This document shows positions 43,086 to 55,922 of a stretch of DNA of 64,000 bases, piece by piece. A model generated the notes under the pieces. That model worked only from the letters and a program-made list of their open reading frames with translations, was not told the origin of the DNA and did no database searches. Position 1 is the stretch's first letter, and each line of letters starts with the position of its first letter. Position numbers and translations under genes: made by a program. This DNA is from Phytophthora colocasiae (lineage: Eukaryota; Oomycota; Peronosporomycetes; Peronosporales; Peronosporaceae): assembly GCA_018806915.1 (NCBI GenBank), contig JAGKQI010000104.1, positions 1,364,001-1,428,000 on the forward strand, read 5' to 3'.

Positions 43086-44803
43086 TTAACTGGTATGATC
43101 TCTCCGTAACCATGAAAAGCTGAATGTGTAGTCAAAACCTAACGCAACAGGCTCCGAAAGCTTAGTGACAATACTAACATCCAGCAAAGTCTAGCACAAA
43201 ACTTACCGCAATGTTGAAGAGAGGACTGCACGTTATAGAAGACCCAGAAGACCAGTCGATTTTGAACTCGAGTATACTGTTTCTCCAGAACAAATGCTAG
43301 CTGTTGGAAGGCGGAAAATCGCATCTTGTGCCACAGTATGGCGTTTAGGATCACTAAAGAGAAAAGTTGGAGTCCAGCGTACAGGAACAGGTTGAAGAGT
43401 GTCCTGCGAAGTCGATCATCGTCCATATGACTCATTTGTTCGTAGTAGGCTCGATTGGGTAAATGAAACATCGTAAACAAGTACGCCGCTGTGCATCAGC
43501 AAGAAATCGTGAGTAAAATGCCTCTGAATCTGAATGCCCAGCCTTACAGAAAATGACCGGGATGATGACCTCGACGTAGTTTAGTAACACCACAAATTCT
43601 GTAATATACAGTACCCGTCGAAGCTCTTCGACGTACTGAAGATCCAGATTCCCACTCATTGCGTTATTCAGATCGATTATTCTCGGTCCAGCACGGGTGG
43701 GGAGTTCATGCAGGATAAAAATCTCCTTCTGTTTGGTGTTTATCTAACTTCGTGATCGGATGAATTATAGGGGACATTTTGAGAAATGCTTTCGGGAGCG
43801 GAGAAATAACCCCTGCTGACGACAAGCTGGAACTCATATGTCGTTTGAAAATGTCCTGCGCAATATGAAATTCCGTTTTCGTGCGGTCTTGCTTCCCTTT
43901 CCCCACTTGAACAATTTTCCTCCGAAGTGTTTTTAAGCGTCGAACAACTACTTCCACATCGTAAAGTGATGCACACATCTGCAATGCATCTGCGGCCATC
44001 AGCACGAATGTTGTCTCCAGTGATGGAGTGTTTTGCATACAATAAGCCACAAACAAGGCGCTGAAGACCTCAACGTTCAATATGACAATTTCTGGAATTT
44101 CATCGGTTAAATGGACAACGGTTTGAGCCATCACGTTGCGTAAAATGAGCTTGATAACAGGCAGAATAGCTGCAAATGACGTTTTCCAATTGTTAGGGAC
44201 CCTTGTGAAGAAGAAAAAGTACGTTGGATACAGAAGAACGAGAACTTCTTGGATCGCCATTACTTTGAGTGAATTAATAACAAGGGGCCAAATTGCAGGA
44301 TCCTTACGAGCTTTTTTCATCCACGAAAACAGGGGGAGAACGACAAGAGGCAGCCAAACTGGGGAGACAGTTAAACTACTAAACGGGACTGGGAAGCCTA
44401 TGTGTAATGCCAACAAATACAATGCACTGACTGTTAGGGCAGCAATGATTCCACTGATTCCAATAATTTGGATGGTATTGAGAGGCATTGCCGCTACAAT
44501 GTGTTTGAATTGGATGTAGGTCATAATGGTGGCGATCCAGAACGAGACCTGGGCTCGCATAAAGAAGACAAAGTTCGCGTAAATTCCTTCGGATGTCGGA
44601 CGTAGTGGCATCACATCGACAACGGTGATAAGCAGTAAACTGGGCAGTGGTGTTACCAGTGTAATGACGAAAACACGTAAGCTGCTCGTAGTATTGCTGT
44701 AAGTAAATAAATTCTGCGCACGCTGCGCAGAATACGAGCCTCGGAGTTCCACTTGGGCCGCTTTCCAGAAACCAGCAAGGTTTGTTCGCAAGAAGACAGC
44801 CAT
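43086..44803 (-). pseudogene. Multi-pass membrane family, copy 1 (divergent), frame broken
   Basis: The copy starts at ATG 44803 (MAVFLRTNLAGFWKAAQVEL). The long first exon encodes about eight membrane segments, with landmarks LRPTSEGIYANFVFFM, YIQFKHIVAAMP, LLYPTYFFFFTRVPNNWK and LNVEVFSALFVAYCMQNTPS. The frame ends at TGA 43706; the conserved next block (LQYVEELRRVLYITEFVVLL) is in another frame, so one shift lies near 43710. Exon 2 (43488-43207: AYLFTMFHLPNRAYYEQ ... FWVFYNVQSSLQHCG) and a tiny last exon (43138-43086: FDYTFSFSWLR) follow with conserved intron phases. It is clearly diverged from copies 2-8. No named family is recognised; ten membrane segments suggest a transporter or sensor-like membrane protein. 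Confidence 0.72.
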
Positions 44804-45052
44804 GCTGATAATAAAAAAGGGGTTCTTTAACGCTATTCTTGTTTTACAAAATCCTATATTGAAGTCTTAAGGCACATAATGATTTACTGCTGTGAGCTAG
44901 ATATTTTTTACCCCGTGTGCGTTCGAAGCCATGCAAAAGTGAACTCAAAATCGAACCCTGGAGACACATACATGAACGAATTAGCAAAATTTCTGTACGT
45001 TACGTTTGGATGAACTTGCCGAACGCACCGAAATGTTGTAGTGCGGTCTGAA

Positions 45053-45258
45053 TGTTGGATTGTGCATCGAGACCTGGCGCAGTTTGAAGAAAGATTGAGC
45101 AGCAGGGAACCAGGTCGCTGTATGAGAGAGGGCAAAGGCCCATGAGTGTTGGTCAGTGCTCTGGTAGGAGCAACTAACACCAAGTAATTCAGTCTTCATA
45201 TTTCTCCCTATTCATCAGGAGCTCGTCGGAGCTATTGCAGCTTGTCGGAATCACAACA
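45053..45258 (+). repeat. Copia-2 left LTR
   Basis: 206 bp, TGTTGGATTGTGCATCG ... GGAATCACAACA, identical to the right LTR by eye. Confidence 0.95.
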
Positions 45259-45274
45259 GGGTTATGAGCCCAAG
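45259..45274 (+). other. Copia-2 primer-binding site overlapping the gag start
   Basis: GGGTTATGAGCCCAAG is a long match to the complement of the initiator-tRNA anticodon arm. The gag-pol ATG (45264-45266) is the triplet that would pair with the CAU anticodon of the primer. Confidence 0.8.
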
Positions 45275-48200
45275 TGGTGGTGGTAACACAGGCATGAGTA
45301 AGCCGATGAAGTACACGAACGAGGGAGTGCCGAAGAACTGGCAGGGTAAGGATTGGCCAACGTACAAATGGGCAATGACTAATGTTTTCAAGGAGAACGA
45401 CCTGAAGACGATTGCTGATGGAACCTTAACTAAGGCAATGCTATCCACGGCAAGCGCAGAGGATCAGGAGAAGTTCGAGAAAAAGCAAATTAAGATCATG
45501 CGCATGATTGGGACGTCTGTGCCGCCCGAAGTTCTTCAGCAGATACGCGACAAGGAGACCGGATCGGAGATGTGGGCAGAGCTTTGCAACCTTTTTGAAG
45601 GGAAGCAGAATGAAGCGATCAAGGCCTACACGATTCGTCGCTTGGAGAATGAGCTCTGGGACAAGAAGCTCGCTCCTGGAGGAGATGCAAATCTCCATCT
45701 TTGCAAGATGTTCAGCATTAAATCAGAATTGGTAGGCTTGCAGCACACTATTGAAGACAGTACGATGGTGGACATGCTGTTGGAAAGTTTGCCGGAGTTG
45801 ACTGAGTTTGAATGCCTGAAATCTTCCATTCGCTATGGTGCGGACCCAAGTGTGTATACACCGGTGCGAGTTCGTGAGTTAATTCTTGCAGCTGCTGCTC
45901 GTCAGAAAGAATTCAGAACTAAGCGCCAGGGAAAGCAAGGGGGCCATAAAGGCGGAGGTGGCAAAGGAAATGACCCGGATAAAGGTGGAAATGGCAGTCA
46001 GCAGAACAAGTCCAATGAACAGCGGAAGACCCGACTGTGCTTTGTCTGCGGTAGTGACAGTCACATTAAAGCCAATTGTCCGGAGAGTCAAGAGAAGAAA
46101 AGCGGTGCTGGGGATGGTGAATCCAAGCGGAAACCGCAAGGGAACTTGACGCTCAGTCAAGTGGACAGTGTACCGTCACAGATACTGCAGGTAGATGCAG
46201 ATCAAGGGATAGTGGCGGGATTGATGACTGCTGAGGAACATTTGGAGCACGAAATAATGTACGAGGTGAGTGATCATGGGGCAGGAGTTGATGAAAGGCT
46301 TCTGGAGATCAGTGATCAAGAGCCAGCCGAGAACAACTTTAGCGGTTGGTGGTATTTTGACACTGCATCGAATTCTCACGTGGTCGGAGATCGCTCGTAT
46401 TTCGTGAGCTTCACTGAGGACACGTCACAACTTCGTAGTATTCGAGGGATTACACCGACAATTGCAGCACGTATTGCTGGTGTCGGGACTGTTGAAATGA
46501 CCACTGAAGTAAATGGCGAACAGAAGGTGATGTATCTGGAGGATGTTTTTTACATTCCGGGAGCTGAATTTGGACTCTTTTCACCCGGATTGGCACATGA
46601 ACAAGGGTTTGATTTCACGTTTGATCATGACACTCAGGACTTCGCTATACTTTGGGAAGGAAGAGCCGTGGCTCTAGCGAAGCCACAAGAAGCAACTTGG
46701 GGTTTCTTAGGAGTGCATCCAGGACAGTCAAGAGTGGAGCGGCCGGTTGATCGTCGTCCACTGGCAAATGTTACAGTAGCCGATGGAGTTGGTACTTTGG
46801 CATTATGGCACGAGCGCATGTGTCATATTTGCCCTCAATATCTGAAAACTATGGTGGATAAGGGGCTAGTGAAGGGCATGATGCTGACCCAGCGTCACCG
46901 GGATATCTGCGATGCTTGTCACTTAGGAAAGCAGAAGAAGAAAGGTTACCGCAAGAAACTTGACAGAGCAACAAAATGGCCGAATCAAGTGGTGTATGCG
47001 GACCTGTTAATCCCCAGTAAGGACAATCGGACTCGGTATGAAGCCGTACTAGTTGTAATGGACGGATATTCTAGATTCGTGAAAGTGTACTTGTTGACGA
47101 GCAAGGAGAGTCCCATTGTGAACAAGCACTTGCAGGAGTACATACTTTGGGCTGAGCGCCAAGCCGGACGGGATGGTGACGGTGCTGATTACAAAGTGAA
47201 GCAAGTACTGACGGACAAAGGTGGTGAATTCATTAACAGAGGGATGGAAAACTGGTACGCAAGGAGAGGAATTGAGCACATCCGTGTGGGTCCAAAGAGT
47301 TCACAGTTGAACTTGTGTGAACGAACTCATCAATCTTTGGTGGATATGATGAAAACCACGATGTTGCATGCAGGATTGCCTCGGAGCTTGTGGCCAGAAG
47401 CCCTACGGAATGCGGTATACGTGAAGAATCGAGTATACAATCGCGGGACTCAAGGAGTACCGTATGAGATGATGTTCGGGATGAAACCTGACGTGCATCA
47501 CATTCGAAAGTTTGGATCGTTGGCGTATGTACACGTGCCAGTGACATCGGGAAGACGCAAACATGACAACAATGCGAAGATTGGTTTTGTGCTAGGATAT
47601 GAGGAGGATGTTGTAGGCTGTAAAGTTTACTTCCCAGAGGAGCACACCGCCAAGTTCGTGTCGGACCTACGTGTGGCTGAAGATGTAGTGTACAAAGACC
47701 GTCATGATAATGCTGTAGACGAAGATGATCTGGAGTCGTTGCACTTCACACGGCGTGAAGATCAGGACGTCGAACAGGAAACCATCTCGGAGCTGGAGAT
47801 GGCTACATCCTGGACACAGTCCATGTTTAGCGAGCAAAACACCGAACGGTCTGTTGAGCTCGTGGGAGGCGAAATGGATGTAGTGGCTGACAGAGAGCTC
47901 GAGAAGGGCGTCAAGCATGTAGACACGATCTCGCAGAACTGGAGACTCGGCAGGACGACGTTGGAAGCACAAGAGAACTTAGTAGAGAGGTTCTTGAACC
48001 CGAAATCGAGAGTGATGGTCACGGTGATGAAGCTTCACGTGGTGAGTCAGTTGTTGTTCGCAGTCTTAGTGCTTGCGTTCCGGAAAGTGATGTGGCAAGT
48101 GGTTCTGGAGATCAGAGAGCTGATGACAGTTCAGGAGATCAGAATGAAGACGTTGAATCTGTGGCGGGAACGCGTGGTTCATCGGTAGCAGACAACGTGG

Positions 48201-50219
48201 AGGAGGATGAGGAAGAAGGATCGCTGGTTGATGACAACATTACTGTGGCAAGTGGGTTTTCGTTTGATGAGAAGATAATCTCAGTGGAAAATGACAACAT
48301 GTCAAGTGCGATTGGACTTGAAGAGGACTTGGAAACAAGCAATTGGTTGGAGGATGAATTGAATGAGCATTACCATGTAGTTGTGGAGAAGGATAACGCA
48401 CAAACCGTGGATGCTAGTGCTCAAATTACCCTAACTGCTGCCCGAGAAACTGGAAAACGTGCACACCGCGATGAAACTCAGTCAGAGGAGGATCGTGTTG
48501 AGCATGAGGCAGATAAACCAGAGGTGAAGAGGACTCGAACTGGACTTCGAGAGACGCATGAAAGACGTCGGCCTCAACGGTTTGATGACTTTGTTATGTG
48601 TGCTACGTCCTCACGGATCCTGGACGGAAACGGAAAGCCTATTCGCGCATGTGAGGTGAAAATCCCCAGGAACAGACGTGAAGCACTACGGTCAAAGTGG
48701 GCAAACTATTGGCTGGAAGCAGAAACAGAAGAGATCGCTGCACTGAAAGCGAAGGGAGTTATCCAAGAGATTCCAAATGAGGAAATTCCTGAAGATGCTA
48801 AACCGGTGAGCACGATGTGGGTCTATGCATTGAAGTCGGATCACCAAGGATACGTGATCAGATTCAAGGCTCGAATTGTGGCGTTGGGGAATCACCAACG
48901 ACCAGGCATTGACTTCAAGGAGACCTTCGCGCCTGTAGCCAGAATGGCATCGTTCCGACTGTTGTTGGGATTGGCTGCACTACTGGAGTTAGAGGTTTAT
49001 GGTGGAGACGTGAACACTGCCTACCTCAACGCCTGGCTAGGGATACGTCAGTATCTACACTCCATCAGTGGATATCCGTGCAGAGTGAATGGACATTCCT
49101 ACGTTGTACTCAAGGCTCTATATGGACTAAGACAATCGGGTCGAGAATGGAACTCGGAACTAAATGATTGGTTCATCCAGCGTGGATACCAGAGGTCGTT
49201 GACGGAGCCGTGTCTGTACTACCTGTTCGAGGATGACACGATTGTATACGTGTTAGTATACGTCGATGACATTTTAGTGGCAACAAACAGCAAGCAGTTC
49301 AAGGATCAGTTGTTCATGGACTTGGACAACACGTACGGTCTTAAGGATCAAGGGCTGTTGACACAGTACTTGGGTGTGGAAGTGACACACACTCCGGAGT
49401 ACATCATGATCAACCAAGGCAAGTATGCAAGAGATTCTGGGAAAGTTGGGTTTTGAGAATGCTCACGCAGTGGGGAATCCAATGGAAGTAAACTCCCGGC
49501 TTATACCTCTTGGAGAGAAGGAGTGTGCTGACAGCAGCTTTCCGTACCGTGAGGCTGTTGGCATGCTCATGTATCTGGCTACTAGTACCAGGCCGGACCT
49601 GGCTTTCGTCTTGGGCCAGCTGAGTCGCTTCGTGGCGAATCCTTCGTCGAAGCATATTGGGACTCTAAAGAGAGTGTTGCGCTACTTGGCAGGGACTCTA
49701 GACTATGGTATTAAGTACGAGAAGAAGAACAACTCAAAGGAGTTGGTGTTGCAGGGCTACTGCGACAGTGATTGGGCTAACGACCCAGATCAAAGGAAGA
49801 GCACCACTGGATTCGTGTTTACGCTTGCTAGTGGAGCTGTAGCGTGGATGTCACGACGGCAATCTGTCATTGCTTTGTCGACCGCAGAGGCGGAGTACAT
49901 TGCAGCGTGCGAGGCCACGATGGAGGCGGTTGCTGGGAAAAATGTTTTACAGGAGCTTTTACCGCAGCATAAGGTGAAACTGCGTGTGGGAATTGACAAT
50001 CAAGCGGCTCACGTGATGGCAACTAATCCTACCTACAGCAGACGCACTCGCCACATTGAATTGCGGTGGCATTACGTTCGGGAACAAGTGCAAAAGGGCA
50101 CTGTGGAGTTGCACAAGGTGAAGGGTGAAACGAACCCGGCTGACACGTTCACCAAGCCTCTTGACAAGAAGCGACTGAAAATGTTGTTGCAAATTGCAGG
50201 GATTGGAGAAGCAGAGTAG
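45264..50219 (+). pseudogene. Copia-2 gag-pol with two frame breaks
   Basis: The first frame (45264-48188) holds gag, a CCHC knuckle (CFVCGSDSHIKANC), protease (WYFDTASNSHVV, the usual DSGA written DTAS), pre-integrase (WHERMCHICPQYLKTM ... CDACHLGK) and integrase with acidic residues in VVYADLLIPS, VLTDKGGEF and LNLCERTHQSL. Past about 48050 the meaningful reading moves to the frame ending at 49456, which holds an acidic linker and RT (YGGDVNTAYLNA, LYGLRQSGREWN, and catalytic YVDDILVAT). It then returns to the first frame for RNase H (CDSDWANDPDQRKS, LSTAEAEYIAA, DNQAAHVMA) to TAG at 50219. Two single-base changes thus separate it from a complete polyprotein; with identical LTRs these may be sequence errors. 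Confidence 0.9.
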
Positions 50220-50265
50220 TCGAAGACCCGTGTTCGACCTCGAAAACCGATCTTCGAGAAGGGCG

Positions 50266-50471
50266 TGTTGGATTGTGCATCGAGACCTGGCGCAGTTTGA
50301 AGAAAGATTGAGCAGCAGGGAACCAGGTCGCTGTATGAGAGAGGGCAAAGGCCCATGAGTGTTGGTCAGTGCTCTGGTAGGAGCAACTAACACCAAGTAA
50401 TTCAGTCTTCATATTTCTCCCTATTCATCAGGAGCTCGTCGGAGCTATTGCAGCTTGTCGGAATCACAACA
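50266..50471 (+). repeat. Copia-2 right LTR
   Basis: 206 bp, identical to the left LTR by eye, preceded by the purine tract GAGAAGGGCG and followed by target duplication CTGAA. Confidence 0.95.
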
Positions 50472-52201
50472 CTGAACATTGTAAAAGACCCACAGGATCA
50501 ATTTGTTCTGAACAGGACTACACTGCCTCTCCAACACAAACGACAGCTGACGGAAACCCGAGAGACGCATCTTATGCCACAACACCAAGTTCAGGATCAA
50601 CAGTGATACAAGTTGCAGGCCAGCGTACACCAGCACGTTCGAGAGTGTCTCGTAAAGTTGTGTTTTATCCATGCCATCGATCTGCTTGTAGTACGCTCGA
50701 TTAGGTAGATGATACATCATCAGCAAGTACGCCGCTACAGTAGTAAAACAAAACCACACACACACAAAGTTATTCGTCGTAACTTTCACTTGAGTACAGT
50801 CATTGTAGATGAGCGGGTGTACGTACAGAATATGAGGGGGATTATCACTTCCACATAGTTGAGCAAGACGACAAACTCGGTAATGTACAGTACTCGTTTG
50901 AGCTCGTGGACATACTGAAACTCCAACTTCGTGTCCCTTGCACAAGAAAGATCACTTTCCTGTGGTCCATTTCTAGGTTGTCTAACAGGTTTATCCTCTG
51001 CTGGGGGAGCAACCGGCTCAAATGGATGGACAGAAGAAATCTTTCGAGAACTGGTACCGCGCCAATTCTCGTACGATATCTGTACCGACCCGCTTCGTGA
51101 GAATATTTCTTGCGCAAGTTTGAGTTCCGAATTACTACGACCAGCGTGTGTATCTGTCGATTTTTCCCGATTAGTTCTTTTTCTCAAAGCTTCCATGTGT
51201 CCAATAATGACTCCAATATCGTACAATGATGCACTAATTTGCAGAGCGTCTATAGCCATGAGTGCGGCCATCGTAGTAAAAGACGGTGTGTTTTGCATGC
51301 AATACGCCACGAAAAGTGCACTTACTACCTCCACATTAAGAATCACGCCTTCAGGGACTTCATCACTGAGATATCCAACAGTCTTTGCCAGTGCGTTACG
51401 AAAAAGAAGCTTGAGGATTGGCAAAAGCAGCGCAAAATATGTTTTCCCACGATCTGGGACTGTCGTAAAAACATAAAAATACGTCGGGTACACAACCACC
51501 ATAACTTCTTGGCAAACCATCACTTTTACCGAAGTTGTCACTAGTGGCCACATTGCAGGATCTGCACGAGATTTAATCATCCACGGAACCATAGGCATCA
51601 TAAAAAGCGACAGCCACAGGGGCGACATCGTAATAATACTGAAAGGCAATGGGAAGCCCACGACTAAAGTGAGTCCATACATGACGCCCACTGTGATTGT
51701 AGCCACGATAGCTCCAAAACTTGCAATCCTCATATTCGATAGTGGCAATTGAGGTACGATGTGTTTAAATTGATTGTACGTAGTCGTATTGGCCAGCCAA
51801 AAGGCCAAGAATGCTCGAATGAAAAATAACTTGTTAGAATTGACATCAGATCCCACAGGACGTAAGGGGAGTAAGTCGACTATTGCTGTTATCCCGAGAC
51901 ACGGCAGTGGCGTGATTAACTGAGCTAGAAGAACTCGGAGGCTGCTCGCTTGGCTGTTGTATGTGAAAAGATCTTGCACGCGCTTGGTTGAGTATTCGCC
52001 TTGAAGCTCAACTTGAGATGCCTTCCAAAGAGAAACCAGCTTTCGTTTCACAAACGAAAACATGGCGTGCAAAGTGCAGGATGTTCCAGAAGAAAGGTAT
52101 GTTTAGAATACTTTAGAACTCTTCAACCAAGATAAAATTGTTTACCCATATAAGCTTGTACTCTACAAAAATGTGATAGTATCCTAGTCATATATACCTT
52201 G

Positions 52202-53927
52202 TCATTTTGAACAGGCTCGAAGCCATGCAAAAGTGAACTCAAAATCGAACCCTGGAGACACATACATGAACGAATTAGCAAATTTCTGGTACGTTACGTT
52301 TGGATGAACTCTGCCAAACGTACCGAAATGTTAGCGCGGTCTGCACATTGTAAAAGACCCACAGGATCAATTTGTTTCTGAACAGGACTACACTGCCTCT
52401 CAACACAAACGACAGCTGACGGGAAACCCGAGAGACGCATCTTATGCCACAACACCAAGTTCAGGATCAACAGTGATACAAGTTGCAGGCCAGCGTACAC
52501 CAGCACGTTCGAGAGTGTCTCGTAAAGTTGTGTTTTATCCATGCCATCGATCTGCTTGTAGTACGCTCGATTAGGTAGATGATACATCATCAGCAAGTAC
52601 GCCGCTACAGTAGTAAAACAAAACCACACACACACAAAGTTATTCGTCGTAACTTTCAGCTTGAGTACAGTCATTGTAGATGAGCGGGTGTACGTACAGA
52701 ATATGAGGGGATTATCACTTCCACCTAGTTGAGCAAGACGACAAACTCGGTAATGTACAGTACTCGTTTGAGCTCGTGGACATACTGAAACTCCAACTTC
52801 GTGTCCCTTGCACAAGAAAGATCACTTTCCTGTGGTCCATTTCTAGGTTGTCTAACAGGTTTATCCTCTGCTGGGGGAGCAACCGGCTCAAATGGATGGA
52901 CAGAAGAAATCTTTCGAGAACTGGTACCGCGCCAATTCTCGTACGATATCTGTACCGACCCGCTTCGTGAGAATATTTCTTGCGCAAGTTTGAGTTCCGA
53001 ATTACTACGACCAGCGTGTGTATCTGTCGATTTTCCCGATTAGTTCTCTTTCTCAAAGCTTCCATGTGTCCAATAATGACTCCAATATCGTACAATGATG
53101 CACTAATTTGCAGAGCGTCTATAGCCATGAGTGCGGCCATCGTAGTAAAAGACGGTGTGTTTTGCATGCAATACGCCACGAAAAAGTGCATACCTCCACA
53201 TTAAGAATCACGCCTTCAGGGACTTCATCACTGAGATATCAACAGTCTTTGCCAGTGCGTTACGAAAAAGAAGCTTGAGGATTGGCAAAAGCAGCGCAAA
53301 ATATGTTTTCCCACGATCTGGGACTGTCGTAAAAACATAAAAAATACGTCAGGTACACAACCACCATAACTTCTTGGCAAACCATCACTTTTACCGAAGT
53401 TGTCACTGGTGGCCACATTGCAGGATCTGCACGAGATTTAATCATCCACGGAACCATAGGCATCATAAAAGCGACAGCCACAGGGGCGACATCGTAATAA
53501 TACTGAAAGGCAATGGGAAGCCCACGACTAAAGTGAGTCCATACATGACGCCCACTGTGATTTATAGCCACGATAGCTCCAAACTTGCAATCCTCATATT
53601 CGATAGTGGCAATTGAGGTACGATGTGTTTAAATTGATTGTACGTAGTCGTATTGGCCAGCCAAAAGGCCAAGAATGCTCGAATGAAAAATAACTTGTTA
53701 GAATTGACATCAGATCCCACAGGACGTAAGGGGAGTAAGTCGACTATTGCTGTTATCCCGAGACACGGCAGTGGCGTGATTAACTGAGCTAGAATAACTC
53801 GGAGGCTGCTCGCTTGGCTGTTGTATGTGAAAAGATCTTGCACGCGCTTGGTTGAGTATTCGCCTTGAAGCTCAACTTGAGATGCCTTCCAAAGAGAAAC
53901 CAGCTTTCGTTTCACAAACGAAAACAT
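52202..53927 (-). pseudogene. Membrane family copy 3, frameshifted
   Basis: The copy starts at ATG 53927 and is nearly identical to copy 2 in sequence, introns and 3' exon (GFDFEFTFAWLRACSK to TGA 52202). The reading is broken at several places by one-base or few-base indels: loss of one A in the run near 53465, an extra A near 53340, loss of a C near 53240, a short deletion near 53190, and changes near 52705, 52385 and 52330. Most lie in homopolymers or doublets. Either it is a very young pseudogene or the assembly has indel errors; reads must decide. Confidence 0.8.
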
Positions 53928-54055
53928 GGCGTGCAAAGTGCAGGATGTTCCAGAAGAAAGGTATGTTTAGAATACTTTAGAACTCTTCAACCAAGATACC
54001 CATATAAGCTTGTACTCTACAAAAATGTGATAGTATCCTAGTCATATATACCTTG

Positions 54056-55784
54056 TCATTTTGAACAGGCTCGAAGCCATGCAAAAGTGAACTCAAAATC
54101 GAACCCTGGAGACACATACATGAACGAATTAGCAAAATTTCTGTACGTTACGTTTGGATGAACTTGCCGAACGCACCGAAATGTTGTAGTGCGGTCTGAA
54201 CATTGTAAAAGACCCACAGGATCAATTTGTTCTGAACAGGACTACACTGCCTCTCCAACACAAACGACAGCTGACGGAAACCCGAGAGACGCATCTTATG
54301 CCACAACACCAAGTTCAGGATCAACAGTGATACAAGTTGCAGGCCAGCGTACACCAGCACGTTCGAGAGTGTCTCGTAAAGTTGTGTTTTATCCATGCCA
54401 TCGATCTGCTTGTAGTACGCTCGATTAGGTAGATGATACATCATCAGCAAGTACGCCGCTACAGTAGTAAAACAAAACCACACACACACAAAGTTATTCG
54501 TCGTAACTTTCACTTGAGTACAGTCATTGTAGATGAGCGGGTGTACGTACAGAATATGAGGGGGATTATCACTTCCACATAGTTGAGCAAGACGACAAAC
54601 TCGGTAATGTACAGTACTCGTTTGAGCTCGTGGACATACTGAAACTCCAACTTCGTGTCCCTTGCACAAGAAAGATCACTTTCCTGTGGTCCATTTCTAG
54701 GTTGTCTAACAGGTTTATCCTCTGCTGGGGGAGCAACCGGCTCAAATGGATGGACAGAAGAAATCTTTCGAGAACTGGTACCGCGCCAATTCTCGTACGA
54801 TATCTGTACCGACCCGCTTCGTGAGAATATTTCTTGCGCAAGTTTGAGTTCCGAATTACTACGACCAGCGTGTGTATCTGTCGATTTTTCCCGATTAGTT
54901 CTTTTTCTCAAAGCTTCCATGTGTCCAATAATGACTCCAATATCGTACAATGATGCACTAATTTGCAGAGCGTCTATAGCCATGAGTGCAGCCATCGTAG
55001 TAAAGACGGTGTGTTTTGCATGCAATACGCCACGAAAGTGCACTTACTACCTCCACATTAAGAATCACGCCTTCAGGGACTTCATCACTGAGATATCCAA
55101 CAGTCTTTGCCAGTGCGTTACGAAAAATAAGCTTGAGGATTGGCAAAAGCAGCGCAAAATATGTTTTGCCACGATCTGGGACTGTCGTAAAAACATAAAA
55201 ATACGTCGGGTACACAACCACCATAACTTCTTGGCAAACCATCACTTTTACCGAAGTTGTCACTAGTGGCCACATTGCAGGATCTGCACGAGATTTAATC
55301 ATCCACGGAACCATAGGCATCATAAAGCGACAGCCACAGGGGCGACATCGTAATAATACTGAAAGGCAATGGGGAAGCCCACGACTAAAGTGAGTCCATA
55401 CATGACGCCCACTGTGATTGTAGCCACGATAGCTCCAAAACTTGCAATCCTCATATTCGATAGTGGCAATTGAGGTACGATGTGTTTAAATTGATTGTAC
55501 GTAGTCGTATTGGCCAGCCAAAAGGCCAAGAATGCTCGAATGAAAAATAACTTGTTAGAATTGACATCAGATCCCACAGGACGTAAGGGGAGTAAGTCGA
55601 CTATTGCTGTTATCCCGAGACACGGCAGTGGCGTGATTAACTGAGCTTAGAAGAACTCGGAGGCTGCTGCTTGGCTGTTGTATGTGAAAAGATCTTGCAC
55701 GCGCTTGGTTGAGTATTCGCCTTGAAGCTCAACTTGAGATGCCTTCCAAAGAGAAACCAGCTTTCGTTTCACAAACGAAAACAT
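54056..55784 (-). pseudogene. Membrane family copy 4, frameshifted
   Basis: The copy starts at ATG 55784, again almost identical to copy 2. Frame breaks lie near 55645-55670 (an extra T and a lost base), 55370 (extra G), 55325 (two A lost from the same run that is altered in copy 3) and 55010-55035. Exon 2 and the tiny last exon (to 54056) are intact. It preserves the empty Copia target (GCGGTCTGAACATTGT at about 54191). No private stop codon other than those caused by the shifts was seen. Confidence 0.8.
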
Positions 55785-55922
55785 GGCGTGCAAAGTGCAG
55801 GATGTTCCAGAAGAAAGGTATGTTTAGAATACTTTAGAACTCTTCAACCAAGATAAAATTGTTTACCCATATAAGCTTGTACTCTACAAAAATGTGATAG
55901 TATCCTAGTCATATATACCTTG

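Larger units (their letters stand above)
45053..50471 (+). mobile_element. Ty1/Copia retrotransposon inserted in membrane-gene copy 2
   Basis: LTRs 45053-45258 and 50266-50471 are 206 bp each and identical by eye, running TGTTGG ... CACAACA. The 5-bp target duplication CTGAA flanks them (45048-45052 and 50472-50476). The uninterrupted target is preserved in copy 4 (around 54195), which confirms the boundaries exactly. The primer site GGGTTATGAGCCCAAG follows the left LTR. The interior encodes gag-pol in one near-complete frame. Confidence 0.97.
44908..52063 (-). pseudogene. Membrane family copy 2, intact apart from a Copia insertion
   Basis: From ATG 52063 (MFSFVKRKLVSLWKASQVEL) the first exon (to 50827) is open for 412 codons; exon 2 begins at 50734 (AYLLMMYHLPNRAYYKQIDG). 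At VFYNVQ the coding sequence is interrupted by the Copia element. It resumes at 45052 as TALQHFG, then a GTGCGT donor and a last exon with GFDFEFTFAWLR to a TAA at 44908. Landmarks are LPLRPVGSDVNSNKLFFIRA, TYNQFKHIVPQLPLSN and YLSDEVPEGVILNVEVVSALF. It is the best preserved member of the minus array, and its only visible lesion is the insertion. Before the insertion it would have encoded about 510 residues. Confidence 0.8.

Noticed and set aside
48050..48190. Programmed frameshift between Copia-2 integrase and RT
   Set aside because: The overlap has no obvious slippery site, a second break near 49440 returns to the first frame, and Copia elements normally use one frame. Decay or sequence error is more likely.
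50906..51544. Plus-strand ORFs opposite the membrane-gene copies (also 52776-53340 and 54630-55266)
   Set aside because: They are antisense shadows repeated in every copy because the copies are near identical; they have no start context or domain.
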